Assembly: GCA_907163375.1 (NCBI GenBank)
Contig: CAJQUW010012443.1
Span: 29,494-93,493, forward strand
Origin: Prostheceraeus crozeri
Lineage: Eukaryota; Platyhelminthes; Polycladida; Euryleptidae
Reading direction: 5' to 3'
Length of the DNA stretch: 64,000 nt
The translations under genes and the position numbers were made by a program. Positions 36,346 through 46,539 of this stretch are shown piece after piece (position 1 is the first letter of the stretch; the number at the start of each line of letters is the position of its first letter). The notes beneath the pieces were generated by a model. That model worked only from the letters and a program-made list of their open reading frames with translations, made no database searches and had not been told where the DNA came from.

Positions 36346-38650
36346 CCGGCTCTATCTGCTGAGCCACAGGAATTACGACCAATTTCAATAACCAGACAGA
36401 AAGCAGTCACTGCCAAATTCTGAACGTTATAGCGAGCTAGTGAGTGAGCGAAATGCCATTTCGGTGCTCTGGCTCAGATTTGCGCGACTCATCTTTCTCT
36501 CTATTCATGCAACGAAACCGTTGAATGACAGTCGTAAGTCAAGGAATAAGTGGACCGGTCTCTTAAAAGAATTAGTCAATATCATGCGCTCCTGCAGGAT
36601 AGGAATAAAAAACATCACTATAGGCTGTGAAGTTTATCAGTTTATCAGATAGAATTGGAGGTCTGAAACAACTCATCCAATATTTTCGAAAATCACCCGG
36701 TAATTTCTTCAATTTCCTGGTGATAGAATATGTTATGAAGATTGATACGCAACCGGAAATACATTCATTCTCTGGACTGTGATCAATTGCAGCGCTCGCA
36801 TCTTGAAACAACTATCAGATTATTTGTTAGAAAATGTTAACATGCAAAAAGTTTAATACAGCTCTTCTATTTCTTCTGAGATCTATCTAATAGAATTGAT
36901 GACATGGCCACAGAAGAAATTGTGACTAGACATGGCCAAAGGCGAGCGAACGGTTTACGGCTAGACGAGGCTTCAGATAGAAAATATCAGCTCAGCTAAA
37001 ATTCTTGCCGTTGTAGCCGATAAGATATGTGAAACAAGAATTTTGAAGATTTCTGCCACGATTGAAAAATCCAATTAACTGTGCATAGCTCTCATTATTT
37101 ATATCTGTTTAAATTTGCATTCTGAAGGCTACACATTCGCACATAAAACTTGAACGGATTCAAAACGATTAAACCTAATAGTGTGGCACTCTGTGTTAGT
37201 ATATGGCCCTTTTATATTCGCAGTTCAAGGAATGGGATATTCACGAGCCTGGATGAAGTACTTCCGAAGATTAGACACTTTTTATAAACCGGCATAGACG
37301 CTTTAATTCCAATCGACTTAAGAAAGGCTTTCTCGATCTGACGAAATCATTTGCTTCAAGCAACAATATCAATTAATCTATATTGACAAGCTATCGACTC
37401 ATCAATTACACAGATATCCCTGAAAATTGCAAAATATTTTTTGTAAAACATTAAAATCTTCTTTCAAAGAGAAAGAAGTTCGAATGAGACTCATTAAGCT
37501 TACTAAAAATAATTAAGACTAATTTGCCGATGAAGTTGAGCACGCAAAGCACGCGAATTTAAGAAAATTCAGCTATAGCTTCGTCTATGTTCAGCTATAC
37601 AGAGGTACGCCTATCGCGATGATGCATAAATGTAGTGGTAACATGTAAAAATGAGATAACTTAGTGAAATTTCTGTGGGAATGAGGTTGGTTAAATGAAA
37701 TATTTTAAACGTTGCAGCTTACTCGAAAATGTTCACCCCTCATGTCAAATGTCCGTCTAATTCACGCCCGTCTAATGTCACATTACCAGAATTGACTTTA
37801 TCTCATTGCAGTGAACCATCAATTAGAGCCAACGCTGTGCAAAGTATCTTGCAGTCAAAGCTCGATAATTAAGAGTATAAATACCAGGTTTACTATCTCT
37901 TAATTATTGAAAGTCTGAATTCAAAAGCAACTTATATAAGCCGCCAAATATACAAAAAATGCCACGGCCGTATGATCTTAATTGACCGAAGTCTTAATTG
38001 TCCGTGTCCGAATTAACGAGCTTCGACTGGATTTACTGTATTCATGCGAAGCGATTCGTTAACGATGTCATTCTGTCCGCACGATTCTATTTGAATGGTC
38101 GTGAAAAATTGGCCTGCTTTACCTATAGTCAAATATTTATAACCAGAGGAACACTTTTTACATCACATCTAATTCAAAAGTTATCTGTTGAAATATTTCA
38201 GTCAATTCAGTGCTTGGTATAATGTGTAGTGCGCAGGTAAACCGCTATTAATTACTTAATTTATCTATCATCACTTCATTCGACTTACCTGATACGAATT
38301 TCGTTTGATAAGTAATCCGTTCTATCAATATTTTCGGCTCAAGATATTCCTCGCATTTTCTATATTGTAATTTGGTTGATAATCCATTAATAAGATCAAT
38401 CAATTTACATACGATGTCCACAGGTGTCAGTCAGGCAACTCCAAAAGTATACTTGTACATTGTAATGCAGCACAGTATGGTTACACATGGTTCACTCAAC
38501 TTTTTAAGTAGCCACTGCTTTGAATTGTCTTAAATTGAAAAACGTAATTTACTTAAATTACAGGTGCTCTATATACAAGGTTGCAAGAGGTATCCAAGGA
38601 GACATGATAAAAGCTAAGGGTTAATAGGTTAATTAATTTAATAGGTCTGA
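36346..38650. other. Intergenic or intronic; no gene supported
   Basis: A minus frame at 36,572-36,811 is fairly protein-like but lacks good splice sites. Nothing else was seen. Confidence 0.4.
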
Positions 38651-38710
38651 TTTACTTCACACTTCAATTACCAATACAATTGTCATAAAACGAGGAAGTA
38701 TACTTACCCG

Positions 38711-38842
38711 ATCAGCATCACGGCTTATGGAATAATCTTTGAATCTGGGGCAATAACTGGTCGATAGACTTTCCACGTCGCTCTCTTTATCAGTGTCCGT
38801 TTCCATTGATTCAGTTTCAGGAAGATCTGTGGTTGATGACAT
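38711..38842 (-). CDS. Orphan acidic exon candidate
   Basis: The acceptor TTTCTGTTATCCAG precedes 38,842 and the donor CGG|GTAAGT follows 38,711. The frame reads MSSTTDLPETESMETDTDKE, then SDVESLSTSYCPRFKDYSIS and RDADR. It is rich in acidic residues, S and T, and probably disordered. Both splice sites are consensus, which is the main support. It may be a first coding exon (starting with ATG) or an internal one. Confidence 0.4.
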
Positions 38843-39506
38843 GCTGGATAACAGAAATAGGACACCGTTTATCATTGTATACTGTAAACAATAAATAGGC
38901 GGCTTACCACTTATTAACGTTGACTTGCACTGCGTTATGGAACTCATCTATACTTGCTTTCCGTTTCCTTCCAAATTTTTGTCGCATAAATAACAATTTC
39001 TCATTTGGGGCCAAAGACGCCCCAAATTCTTTCAGGCGCCGTATGAGTCAGATTCTCCAAAACTTCTGTAATTCATAATTTGCATTCATGAGTGATCGAT
39101 GCACGTATGAGAATTATCCATTTTTCCCAATGTGGGATCAGGACAATTTTTTAATTTTTCGTCAAGATAATCTAAGTTATGAATCCACCATACAAATTTA
39201 AGTCTGCAAGTATGACATAAGCACAGATTCATAATCCCCGTATTGACGTATCTAATTTTAGCATTGCACTTGAAACGTAGATCACTTGGTTATTAAAACT
39301 CAAAATGTAGGCGTGGACAGCAACTGATTGATCTGCATTTAGACATGAAGTCAGATATTTCTTTGTTTCAAGGGCCATTAATTCGAAAATTAAGTATACT
39401 TAAATGACTACGGATCAATCTTGTAAGCTTATTGTAATGCTTGTAAGCATTAGGCGGAAAATTCTCATAGATGGATGGATGTCTGAAATGAAGCTTACCT
39501 TTGCAT

Positions 39507-39591
39507 CTTCATTATTATTGTCTGTTAAGACGGGATGTTCATCAGAGATTGCTTCGCAAATGAAGGATAACTGCGTTGAATCCAAATACCT
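39507..39591 (-). CDS. Orphan exon candidate
   Basis: The acceptor is TTTTTATTCCCGATAG and the donor is AAG|GTAAGC. The frame reads YLDSTQLSFICEAISDEHPV and then LTDNNNEDAK. It lies on the same strand as, and upstream of, the acidic exon at 38.7 kb. No homology is recognised. It is short, so the evidence is limited to splice sites and composition. Confidence 0.35.
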
Positions 39592-40784
39592 ATCGGGAAT
39601 AAAAAGAAAAATTCGTTTATTTATATGAACTTAAAATGAACCACTATCACAATTTAGCTCATCTTGAATATTCTGACTAAGCACAGCTTCCTTTTACGGA
39701 AATGCTGACAATTACTTTATTAACCTTATTCAAACTTTTTGCACATATGGCTTTTATCAAATTAATTTCCGAAATACACAGTACACAGATTTTTTCCGAT
39801 CGCGAGGTTTTGGCTAACAGCTTGATCATATAGAATGAAAGCAATGAAAAACACACGGGTCAGACAGGAGTCGTAATTTCAACGCGAAATTAACTTACTT
39901 CTTTCTAATTACTTTATTATATAACCGGATATGAGGAGACCTGCTGTCCTTAAAATAGCTAGGTCAATTTTTGGGGTACCCACACATTAACCCGGTGATA
40001 AATGATGTCAGGGTCCCTGACGGGGCCCTTTAGGGCACTCGGGCAAAACTAGGGCAACAATAAATTTTCAAAATAGGCTCTTTGTAAATGACAAGATTTT
40101 TGATAATTTCCCTAAGAAAATCAATAACGAGCAAGTTTTCTCAAAATTCGATATCAGGGCAAGATTAGGGTAACCTTAGGGCAATGTGATTTCAGGGCAG
40201 AGTAGGGCATGCTCAGGGTATGCCCTGATTACACTAGATGGTGCTGCAGCTGCACACACATCATTCACATGCTTCCTTAGTTATGTGCCACTTCCTACAC
40301 TGTAAAATGTTCTGTAATTTGACAGACTCGGCAATATAATTTTACCGTACAACTTTTGGGTCACGTAAAATTACATTATGAAAAGATGTCTGTAATATAA
40401 CATAGCTGAGCCTGTGAAATAACGAGCACTGCTAATGTTCACGTAAAATTGACTGTAAAGTCACATTGTGTTCTGGAAGTTGCTTTTCACATAACCGTGC
40501 GCGCCAAAGATAATGTATATTGTCTTATATCAGCGCTATCAATTTCATTGTATAAGTATACATATTGATGATTATCATTGATTAAATGAATACTCTTCTT
40601 ATCTTTTCAAAGTAATTTAAATGGTCAGTCAATAGGAGATTCCTCAACTGAAATTGTAAATGAATTCATCTAGAAGAGATAAGACATATGATTCATTAAT
40701 AGATAGAAAATTTGGAAATTAATTGCGGTCATGTGATTTATACACCTGCAAAAGGAATATTTAGTTCAATCTACTCCGTCTCTT

Positions 40785-40815
40785 CTCTCTCTCTCACTCA
40801 CTCACTCACTCTCTC
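40785..40815. repeat. CT/CTCA microsatellite
   Basis: A short run of CTCTCTCT passes into CACTCACTCACTCACT. Confidence 0.85.
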
Positions 40816-41303
40816 GTAATTCATTTATTCATTTTCTTGCATCTTCTTTATCCATTCAGAAACTTATCTTAAATGCTATCGGGCTGGAACATGGAAGTCA
40901 CAATGCTGTTCAGATGCCTGTTGCTCCTACAATTACGTAAGACTCGTCTGCGCACACCGATTTACTATATGAAATAGTTTCCCCGTTGCTTGCCTGCTGA
41001 ACCGACCTTCATTCCATGAGTCACATGACAAGAGGATGCGAGCTAGCAATGTTTACCAAGCAGGCGTCATTTATTTGCTAGTTGAGTCCCACTGCATCGT
41101 GATATGTGGCTGTACGCATATCAGTCAGCAAACTCTCCGGCATCACTATATTGTGATATCTGCAGTATCAAACTTGCGAATTTATAAAACTTTTAACGAC
41201 GCTTCAAGTCAGTAATTTGTGTTTTGGACATTCAGAGGAATTCTGTCGTAATTCGATTATGCCTACATTTTGGAAATAATTTCTGGTATATCTTCATCTA
41301 CAG

Positions 41304-41463
41304 GACACGTCTTGATTCGCATTTAATTGCAGACACAGTGACATACGTACTGCACTGTCTCTATATTTTCGCTGAAAACCATCAAATTCATGTGATATTG
41401 ATTATTGCTCCAAAGTCAAAGAGAATGCAAAATTTGATAAAAAATTTGGACCCGCTACTACAG
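41304..41463 (+). CDS. Orphan internal exon candidate
   Basis: The acceptor is TTCATCTACAG (an alternative TTAATTGCAG lies at 41,332) and the donor is CAG|GTGAGA. The frame reads RTRLDSHLIADTVTYVLHCL, then YIFAENHQIHVILIIAPKSK, then RMQNLIKNLDPLLQ. The middle is hydrophobic, like a buried beta strand. I do not recognise the family. Its phase does not join directly to the terminal exon at 44.48 kb. Confidence 0.3.
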
Positions 41464-41822
41464 GTGAGATGTTTATTTTGATACTTACAACAGCATTGCA
41501 TGAGCTCATTATTGTTAAATAAAGTTTCATTAGGGTGTAGGTATGTTGTGAGAAGAACCAAGTAAACTGATGTTCTGTTCAAGGTTAGAATATTTTCTTT
41601 TTGTAATATATTTCGAGATCATCGTCAGACAAGTGAATCGTAGTTAAGGTAAACAATAAATTCAAGTATGAAAACTAATAAGTAACATAGAAGAGAGCTT
41701 GAACCAAACACTTTGGCATGGTTATTCACTGACTTCCTTTTCATCTAAATTTGTTAAGTTTGATAACTGTCCTGTCAGACTGGAGTTTATGGTCTAACTA
41801 CCGGTGAATTGTAATCCGGTGA

Positions 41823-42984
41823 AGGGTAAATCCAATTTAATCCACAACATTTGACGAAAATGTGTCTTTGATTTGTAAAATCCATATTTCTGAACCGATT
41901 TCAATAGATTTTTTTAATCGAACCGTAAAGATCTCATCTATTATGGCATGGTTTTTAAAAAGTCACAAAGCCAAGACCTTCTTCACAAGTTGCCGTTTTT
42001 TGCCGAAAAAAGACCAAAATCATGTCCAAAGTTGCAGTACTCTCACTTCAACACGGATTTTCGATTAGATACATTTAAATACACCCACTAATATTTATAT
42101 CATCTGAAAGAAGAAGATCAGTTCTTTAAGACAGTCTAATTTTAAATATTGTAATTAATATTAATCATTGAATTTTCACTGGGTTTCCATTGTCCAATGA
42201 AAAAAATGTCCTCTGACCGAGACGTTTTCTGTCCTCTGACCGAGGTACCTTTTCTCGAAGAATATCGATTCTTCCATTAAACGTTTTGCACCAAACGAAT
42301 CCCCTAGTGTGCTAGTTTATAAATCTGTAAAGAAAATTCAGTTTGGAGACGTTACAAGTGAGCAATATTGATTTAAATATTTTTATCCGTTTTTTCGACC
42401 AGAGAATTTGAATATTAAAATTTCATATGGATGCTAAAACCAGAAATTTAGTCAGGAATCGATGAAATTTCACAGCATAGGAGGGATCCATGCTCTTAAC
42501 ATCTATGCAAAAGAAATTTTTCATTGATATCAATTAACCCTCTCAAAATCTCCAAAACCACGAAAATGTCCTCTGACCGAGACCCTAAAAAATCTCGGTC
42601 AGAGGACAACGTTGAAATTGAAGATCTCGGTCAGAGTACAAGGGTCTCGGTCTAAAGGCATGATAATGTATGCAATTACATTTAGATCACTTCGTTTTAC
42701 GCGTTCAAGTATTCGTCCAAAGTTCCAAATGCAGAAGCCGAAGAGTTTCCTATTCGACATCTATCTGACCGAGATCAATTTGTCCTCTGACCGAGATGTA
42801 GAAAAAATGGCTTTTTAAAAGTGCTAGATTTCTATGGAAAGTTTTTATTTGGTGTGGTCGCCGCTAAGATTTTCGTGTTCAGCGTAAAAAAATGAGTAGG
42901 CCCCTATATATGCAAATTTTCACGGAAATCTGAGACCCAAAGTTGAAAAGACAGAAATGTTGTGGAATAAATTGGATTTACCCT
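41823..42984. mobile_element. Non-autonomous element with 31-bp inverted ends
   Basis: Ends read AGGGTAAATCCAATTTAATC (left) and AGGGTAAATCCAATTTATTC (right, inward), both continuing into CCACAACATTT. The length is 1,162 bp. The interior holds about eight copies, in both directions, of a TCCTCTGACCGAGA word. There is no transposase. The superfamily is not determined; possible two-base flanks (GA) prove nothing. Confidence 0.7.
42207..42800. repeat. Interspersed direct and inverted copies of TCCTCTGACCGAGA
   Basis: Plus copies begin near 42,208, 42,231, 42,568, 42,764 (partial) and 42,782. Minus copies (TCTCGGTCAGAGGA) begin near 42,593, 42,625 and 42,645. The core of 14-15 bp is well kept while the sequence between copies is not repeated. 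Confidence 0.85.
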
Positions 42985-43010
42985 GAAGGTTTTTGGAAGA
43001 ATTTTCAAAA

Positions 43011-43243
43011 TCACTTTCATGATTGGAAATAGGCTCTCCCTGCTTTTTTTAGACAATTGATTGAAATTAAAAAATATGAGCTGTCACTAGCTGTATATAA
43101 ACCCATTGTAAAAATGGCTGGACTTTGTTGCCCATGATTAGTCCGTGACGGACGAAACGTTGGGTTTTTAACGCTCATATTTTTTAATTTCAATAAATTG
43201 TCTAAAAAAAGCAGGGAGAGCCTATTTCCAATCATGAAAGTGA
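43011..43243. repeat. Hairpin repeat, about 230 bp, with hammerhead-like loop
   Basis: TCACTTTCATGATTGGAAAT pairs with its mirror ending at 43,243. GGCTCTCCCTGC, GACAATT and GAAATTAAAAAATATGAGC also have mirrors. The loop (43,082-43,172) contains TGATTAGTCCGTGACGGACG followed by AAACG, which resembles a hammerhead core. Confidence 0.8.
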
Positions 43244-43370
43244 AAAATCACCTCCCGTATGACGCCGTTAATTTTCAAAATGCTTGTATAGTACAGCTGG
43301 AACCTCGATTAATTTTATATCAAAAATTAATGAAAGAGGTTTTTGTCACACAATTCTTGATCAAATTAGA

Positions 43371-43577
43371 TAAATGTACGAAGTGAGTTGGTTGCTATAT
43401 ACAAGTTGTAAGCAATATTTTATCCATAACAATATAGCCTACGTTACGTAGTTTATTCATTTTATTTGTCTGCGTAAATGTACGAAGTGGGTTGGTTGCT
43501 ATATACTAGTTGTAAGCAATTTTTTTATCCATAACAATATACGTTACGTAGTTCATTCATTTTATTTGTCTGTGTCA
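43371..43577. repeat. Tandem duplication, two copies of about 105 bp
   Basis: TAAATGTACGAAGTG opens both copies and TTCATTTTATTTGTCTG closes both, with small differences between. Confidence 0.85.
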
Positions 43578-44478
43578 CTTTGAGTGATCTATGTTACATG
43601 TGTTCTTCCACTATCTGCACGAAAGAAGATGACAAATTTAAAATATAATGCGTAAGTATAAGAATATTGACTGCAATAAACATGCTTGCATCCGTAAATG
43701 TCATTAAGTGAGCAATGTAATGATCGTCCATTCTTTAAAGAGTAACGAATCTTTTACAAACTTGTTTTCAAATTGTGCTTGTTAAGGCCACCAGATCCGT
43801 CATTATAATGTTCTTAGGAAATTGCAAAAAATCTGTCATATTTCGTACATATCATGCTGATAACGAAACGTTAATTAACGTTTACATATTAATATGTAAA
43901 CATTTCATTAAATTTTATAAGATCTCTAAATATTTGATTGATTTTCATAAAATTTGCACATATTCAATTAAATCATTAAGTATTTTATAAATGAATAAAT
44001 GTGATTAATGTCATCAATAAAGTAATAACCCACACTTTTATTTGTCTGGGTTAATGTCATTTCCTTTCCATTGGCCCATATTTCAATTGATATCTCATTT
44101 TTTCAAAGAAATATATCTATATCCAACAAGTTTTAATTGAATAAACATTAAATCAATCATCGTAGCTGATGTTATCAACTATATGAATAGATAGCACATT
44201 TTCTTTATTTGTGTCATTTTCATTTCTTTGGTGTGGCCCTCGCACTGTTTCTTATGATTGTGAGCAATGGAATATCTGTCAAAATCTCTGGTTGAATTGC
44301 AAATAATATTGAATTGTAACGTTATTTTATTGTGTCTTGGTATTTATTTTTCATTGTTTTCGGACAATCGATTTAATTAATTTCATAAAATCCTGTTGTT
44401 TGTGCATTACTGTACTGTAGGTATGACTTGAATATATATTTTAACTACCAGTGAATTTAACAGGAATTTTCCTTTCAG
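43578..44478. other. AT-rich, no gene; intron before the 44.5-kb exon
   Basis: Low-complexity AT-rich sequence ending in a good polypyrimidine acceptor at 44,471-44,478. Confidence 0.5.
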
Positions 44479-44654
44479 AGTCATCTACAGATCTATTTGA
44501 GACAACCTACAAGGAGGTCGAACTGACTGTGTCTAAGTTCTTCAACAACGCCCGCGATCGGTATGGTGGAAGGAGAAAGAGACAACAGGAATCTAGTGAT
44601 ATTGGCACTCCACCTGTCAAAAGACCACGTGTATTGGATTCCGATAGTGAATGA
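44479..44654 (+). CDS. Terminal exon with homeodomain helix-3-like motif
   Basis: The acceptor TTTTCCTTTCAG ends at 44,478. The frame runs to TGA at 44,652-44,654. It reads ESSTDLFETTYKEVELTVSK, then FFNNARDRYGGRRKRQQESS, then DIGTPPVKRPRVLDSDSE. V-S-K-F-F-N-N-A-R can be aligned with the homeodomain helix 3 pattern V-x-x-W-F-x-N-x-R: the aromatic pair, N51 and R53 are kept. It is followed by a basic stretch and a tail with a likely nuclear signal (PPVKRPRV). Codon use and splice context look genuine. I cannot name the protein. It could be the end of a host DNA-binding protein or of the transposon that spans it. Confidence 0.5.
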
Positions 44655-44978
44655 CTTATATGTGATTTCTTGCGTGATGATTTATATAACGTGACTTCTT
44701 CAAAAATATAAAGAAAATCTGAATGCGAACTGTTTTCATAACTCAATCACGTACGGTTGTCGGGTAGGATTTTTAAGATCTAAATTAAAAGAGGGTATAC
44801 TACTAATATATTACTATTTAATGAATAATGAGTAGCACAAATAACCCTGCTTTTTTTAAAATTGGACGCGGTTAAATACCGCTACGGGCCCTGATCAAAG
44901 CTTGCGGAACTCCACCGTTGGGGCCCCTGAATGCAAACCTGTTAAGGGCCCCTGATGTGATTTATCACCGGGAATTAA

Positions 44979-45415
44979 CATAAGGAAAATGGTAAGATGT
45001 TGAACGTGAGCTATTTGACTCACTTTTTGTTCGATGGATGAAGTCCGAAATGATTAAATAAATTAGTTTCCTTTACGGTTCTATATCTGCAACCGTTTAT
45101 GCCACATTCGAAGACCATTCAATTCAACAAATAAATTGGGAAATTATTTCAGGGAATTCAGGGGATTTCAGGGGGACTACACTCGAAATGTACTAGTAAA
45201 TAGTTTGATCATAACCATCATCGATTATCAAAAAAAATCTGTGGATGACATTGATACTGTACTAACGGATAGCCTATCGCAAATTTCAAAATTTTCATAT
45301 ATTATGCCTACTGCACACGCACACATTTTCTCTCATTTATTCTTCTTTGCCTACAGCAGGAGCGATAATTTTCAATGCTACTGACATCGTATTTACTCAA
45401 TTATAACGTCAACAG
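44979..45415. other. Short intergenic stretch with AGGG words
   Basis: Contains CAGGGAATTCAGGGGATTTC near 45,152 and no recognisable exon. Confidence 0.4.
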
Positions 45416-45419
45416 GCTC

Positions 45420-45705
45420 TCATCTAAGCATTTGCAAGCATATTTGCGTCATGCATTCAATGTCTGTAAAGTCTGGACATCTCATCACGTCTTTTACACA
45501 TTTACAAACATGTGTTAGCATATAATTATTGGTCAACATGACACATTCTTGTGATAATCTGGTCTTCGACATCGTGGACAACGTGCAGAGTAACTCATTT
45601 GACATCCGAATCATGTTAAGCAAGTCTGGGGAGGTCCTCCAAGAAAGTGCTTTTGCTTGAATTAGTGACCAGAACGGAATTTGCCATAAAAATGTGTCTC
45701 TTTCA
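45420..45705 (-). CDS. Orphan terminal exon, 5' part tandemly duplicated
   Basis: On the minus strand, after ATTTCGCTAAG, the frame reads ERDTFLWQIPFWSLIQAKAL, then SWRTSPDLLNMIRMSNELLC, then LSQECVMLTNNYMLTHVCKC, then CPDFTDIECMTQICLQMLR, and stops at 45,420. There are no internal stops. The leucine-rich, helical look resembles HEAT or ARM-type proteins. The family is not recognised. The first two-thirds of this exon and its preceding intron end are repeated upstream (45,742-45,938), and that copy keeps an open frame until it meets the next unit. Confidence 0.45.
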
Positions 45706-45995
45706 CTTAGCGAAATTATGAAATGATAGAAATAGTGCACAATTCTTGTGATAATCTGGTCTTCGACATCGTGGACAACGTGCAGAGTAACTCATTTGAC
45801 ATCCGAATCATGTTAAGCAAGTCTGGGGAGGTCCTCCAAGAAAGTGCCTTTGCCTGAATTAGTGACCAGAACGGAATTTGCCATAAAAACGTGTCTCTTT
45901 CACTTAGCGAAATTGTGAAATGATAGAAATAGTGCACAATTCTTGTGATAATCTGGTCTTCGACATCGTGGACAACGTGCAGAGTAACTCATTTG
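45545..45995. repeat. 197-bp tandem duplication, 2.3 units
   Basis: The word ATTCTTGTGATAATCTGGTC starts at 45,545, 45,742 and 45,939, an exact 197-bp step. The third unit stops at 45,995, a few bases before the truncated EnSpm copy starts. Units differ by only a handful of bases. Confidence 0.92.
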
Positions 45996-46539
45996 TATAC
46001 TCCTATTTTTGTATCATGTCATTTAAGTTCTAACTCTTATTTCATAATACCGGGTAGCCCAAGTAGCTACAAGGGATCGAATTGTAAGATAGCCTAATAG
46101 CCCTACTATATGCACAGTAGAAAAATGTGTGGGAGACACGATAATTGCGAATGGTTTAGGGTTATTTGGGTAGTTTACATAATTCAAGTTAACCTGTATG
46201 CGGGATGTAATGGACTAAGCTATGGCTGTATAAATTACCGTAACATTCCCAAGGCGGTAACTTACCGAAAATTACCGTAATTTATGCGGTAAGTTACGGT
46301 AATTTATGAAAAATATAGCAGCAACGCGCCCGGCTCACCCAAGCAATTCAAGTATGTATTATTAGAAGACTATTTGACACTATAAGACTACCTAGAATCA
46401 TAACGCCCCATTTGAGTCTTTATTTGTCAACTTCGTCCCCTGAGGTTAGTTGGCCCAATTTTGCAATTGCTTTTTGCAGCCAATAGCCATAGATATAGTG
46501 TAATTTGGTCTTGAAGTTGGAATAGGCATATTTCATCTA

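Larger units (their letters stand above)
39991..44974. mobile_element. TTAA-flanked element with CCCGGTGATAAAT ends
   Basis: The left end after TTAA (39,987-39,990) reads CCCGGTGATAAATGATGTCA and then GGGTCCC. The right end, read inward from TTAA (44,975-44,978), reads TTCCCGGTGATAAATCACAT and then CAGGGGCCC. About 20 of the first 27 bases match. Both ends continue into strings of GGGCCC and AGGGC words (40,000-40,230 and 44,880-44,960). TTAA and CCC ends suggest piggyBac, but no transposase was recognised. It contains at least two smaller inverted-ended repeats and the exons at 41.3 and 44.5 kb. Confidence 0.5.

Noticed and set aside
36572-36811. 79-codon minus frame with protein-like look
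   Set aside because: The only possible acceptor is a poor AAG and no donor fits; it does not join neighbouring exon candidates.
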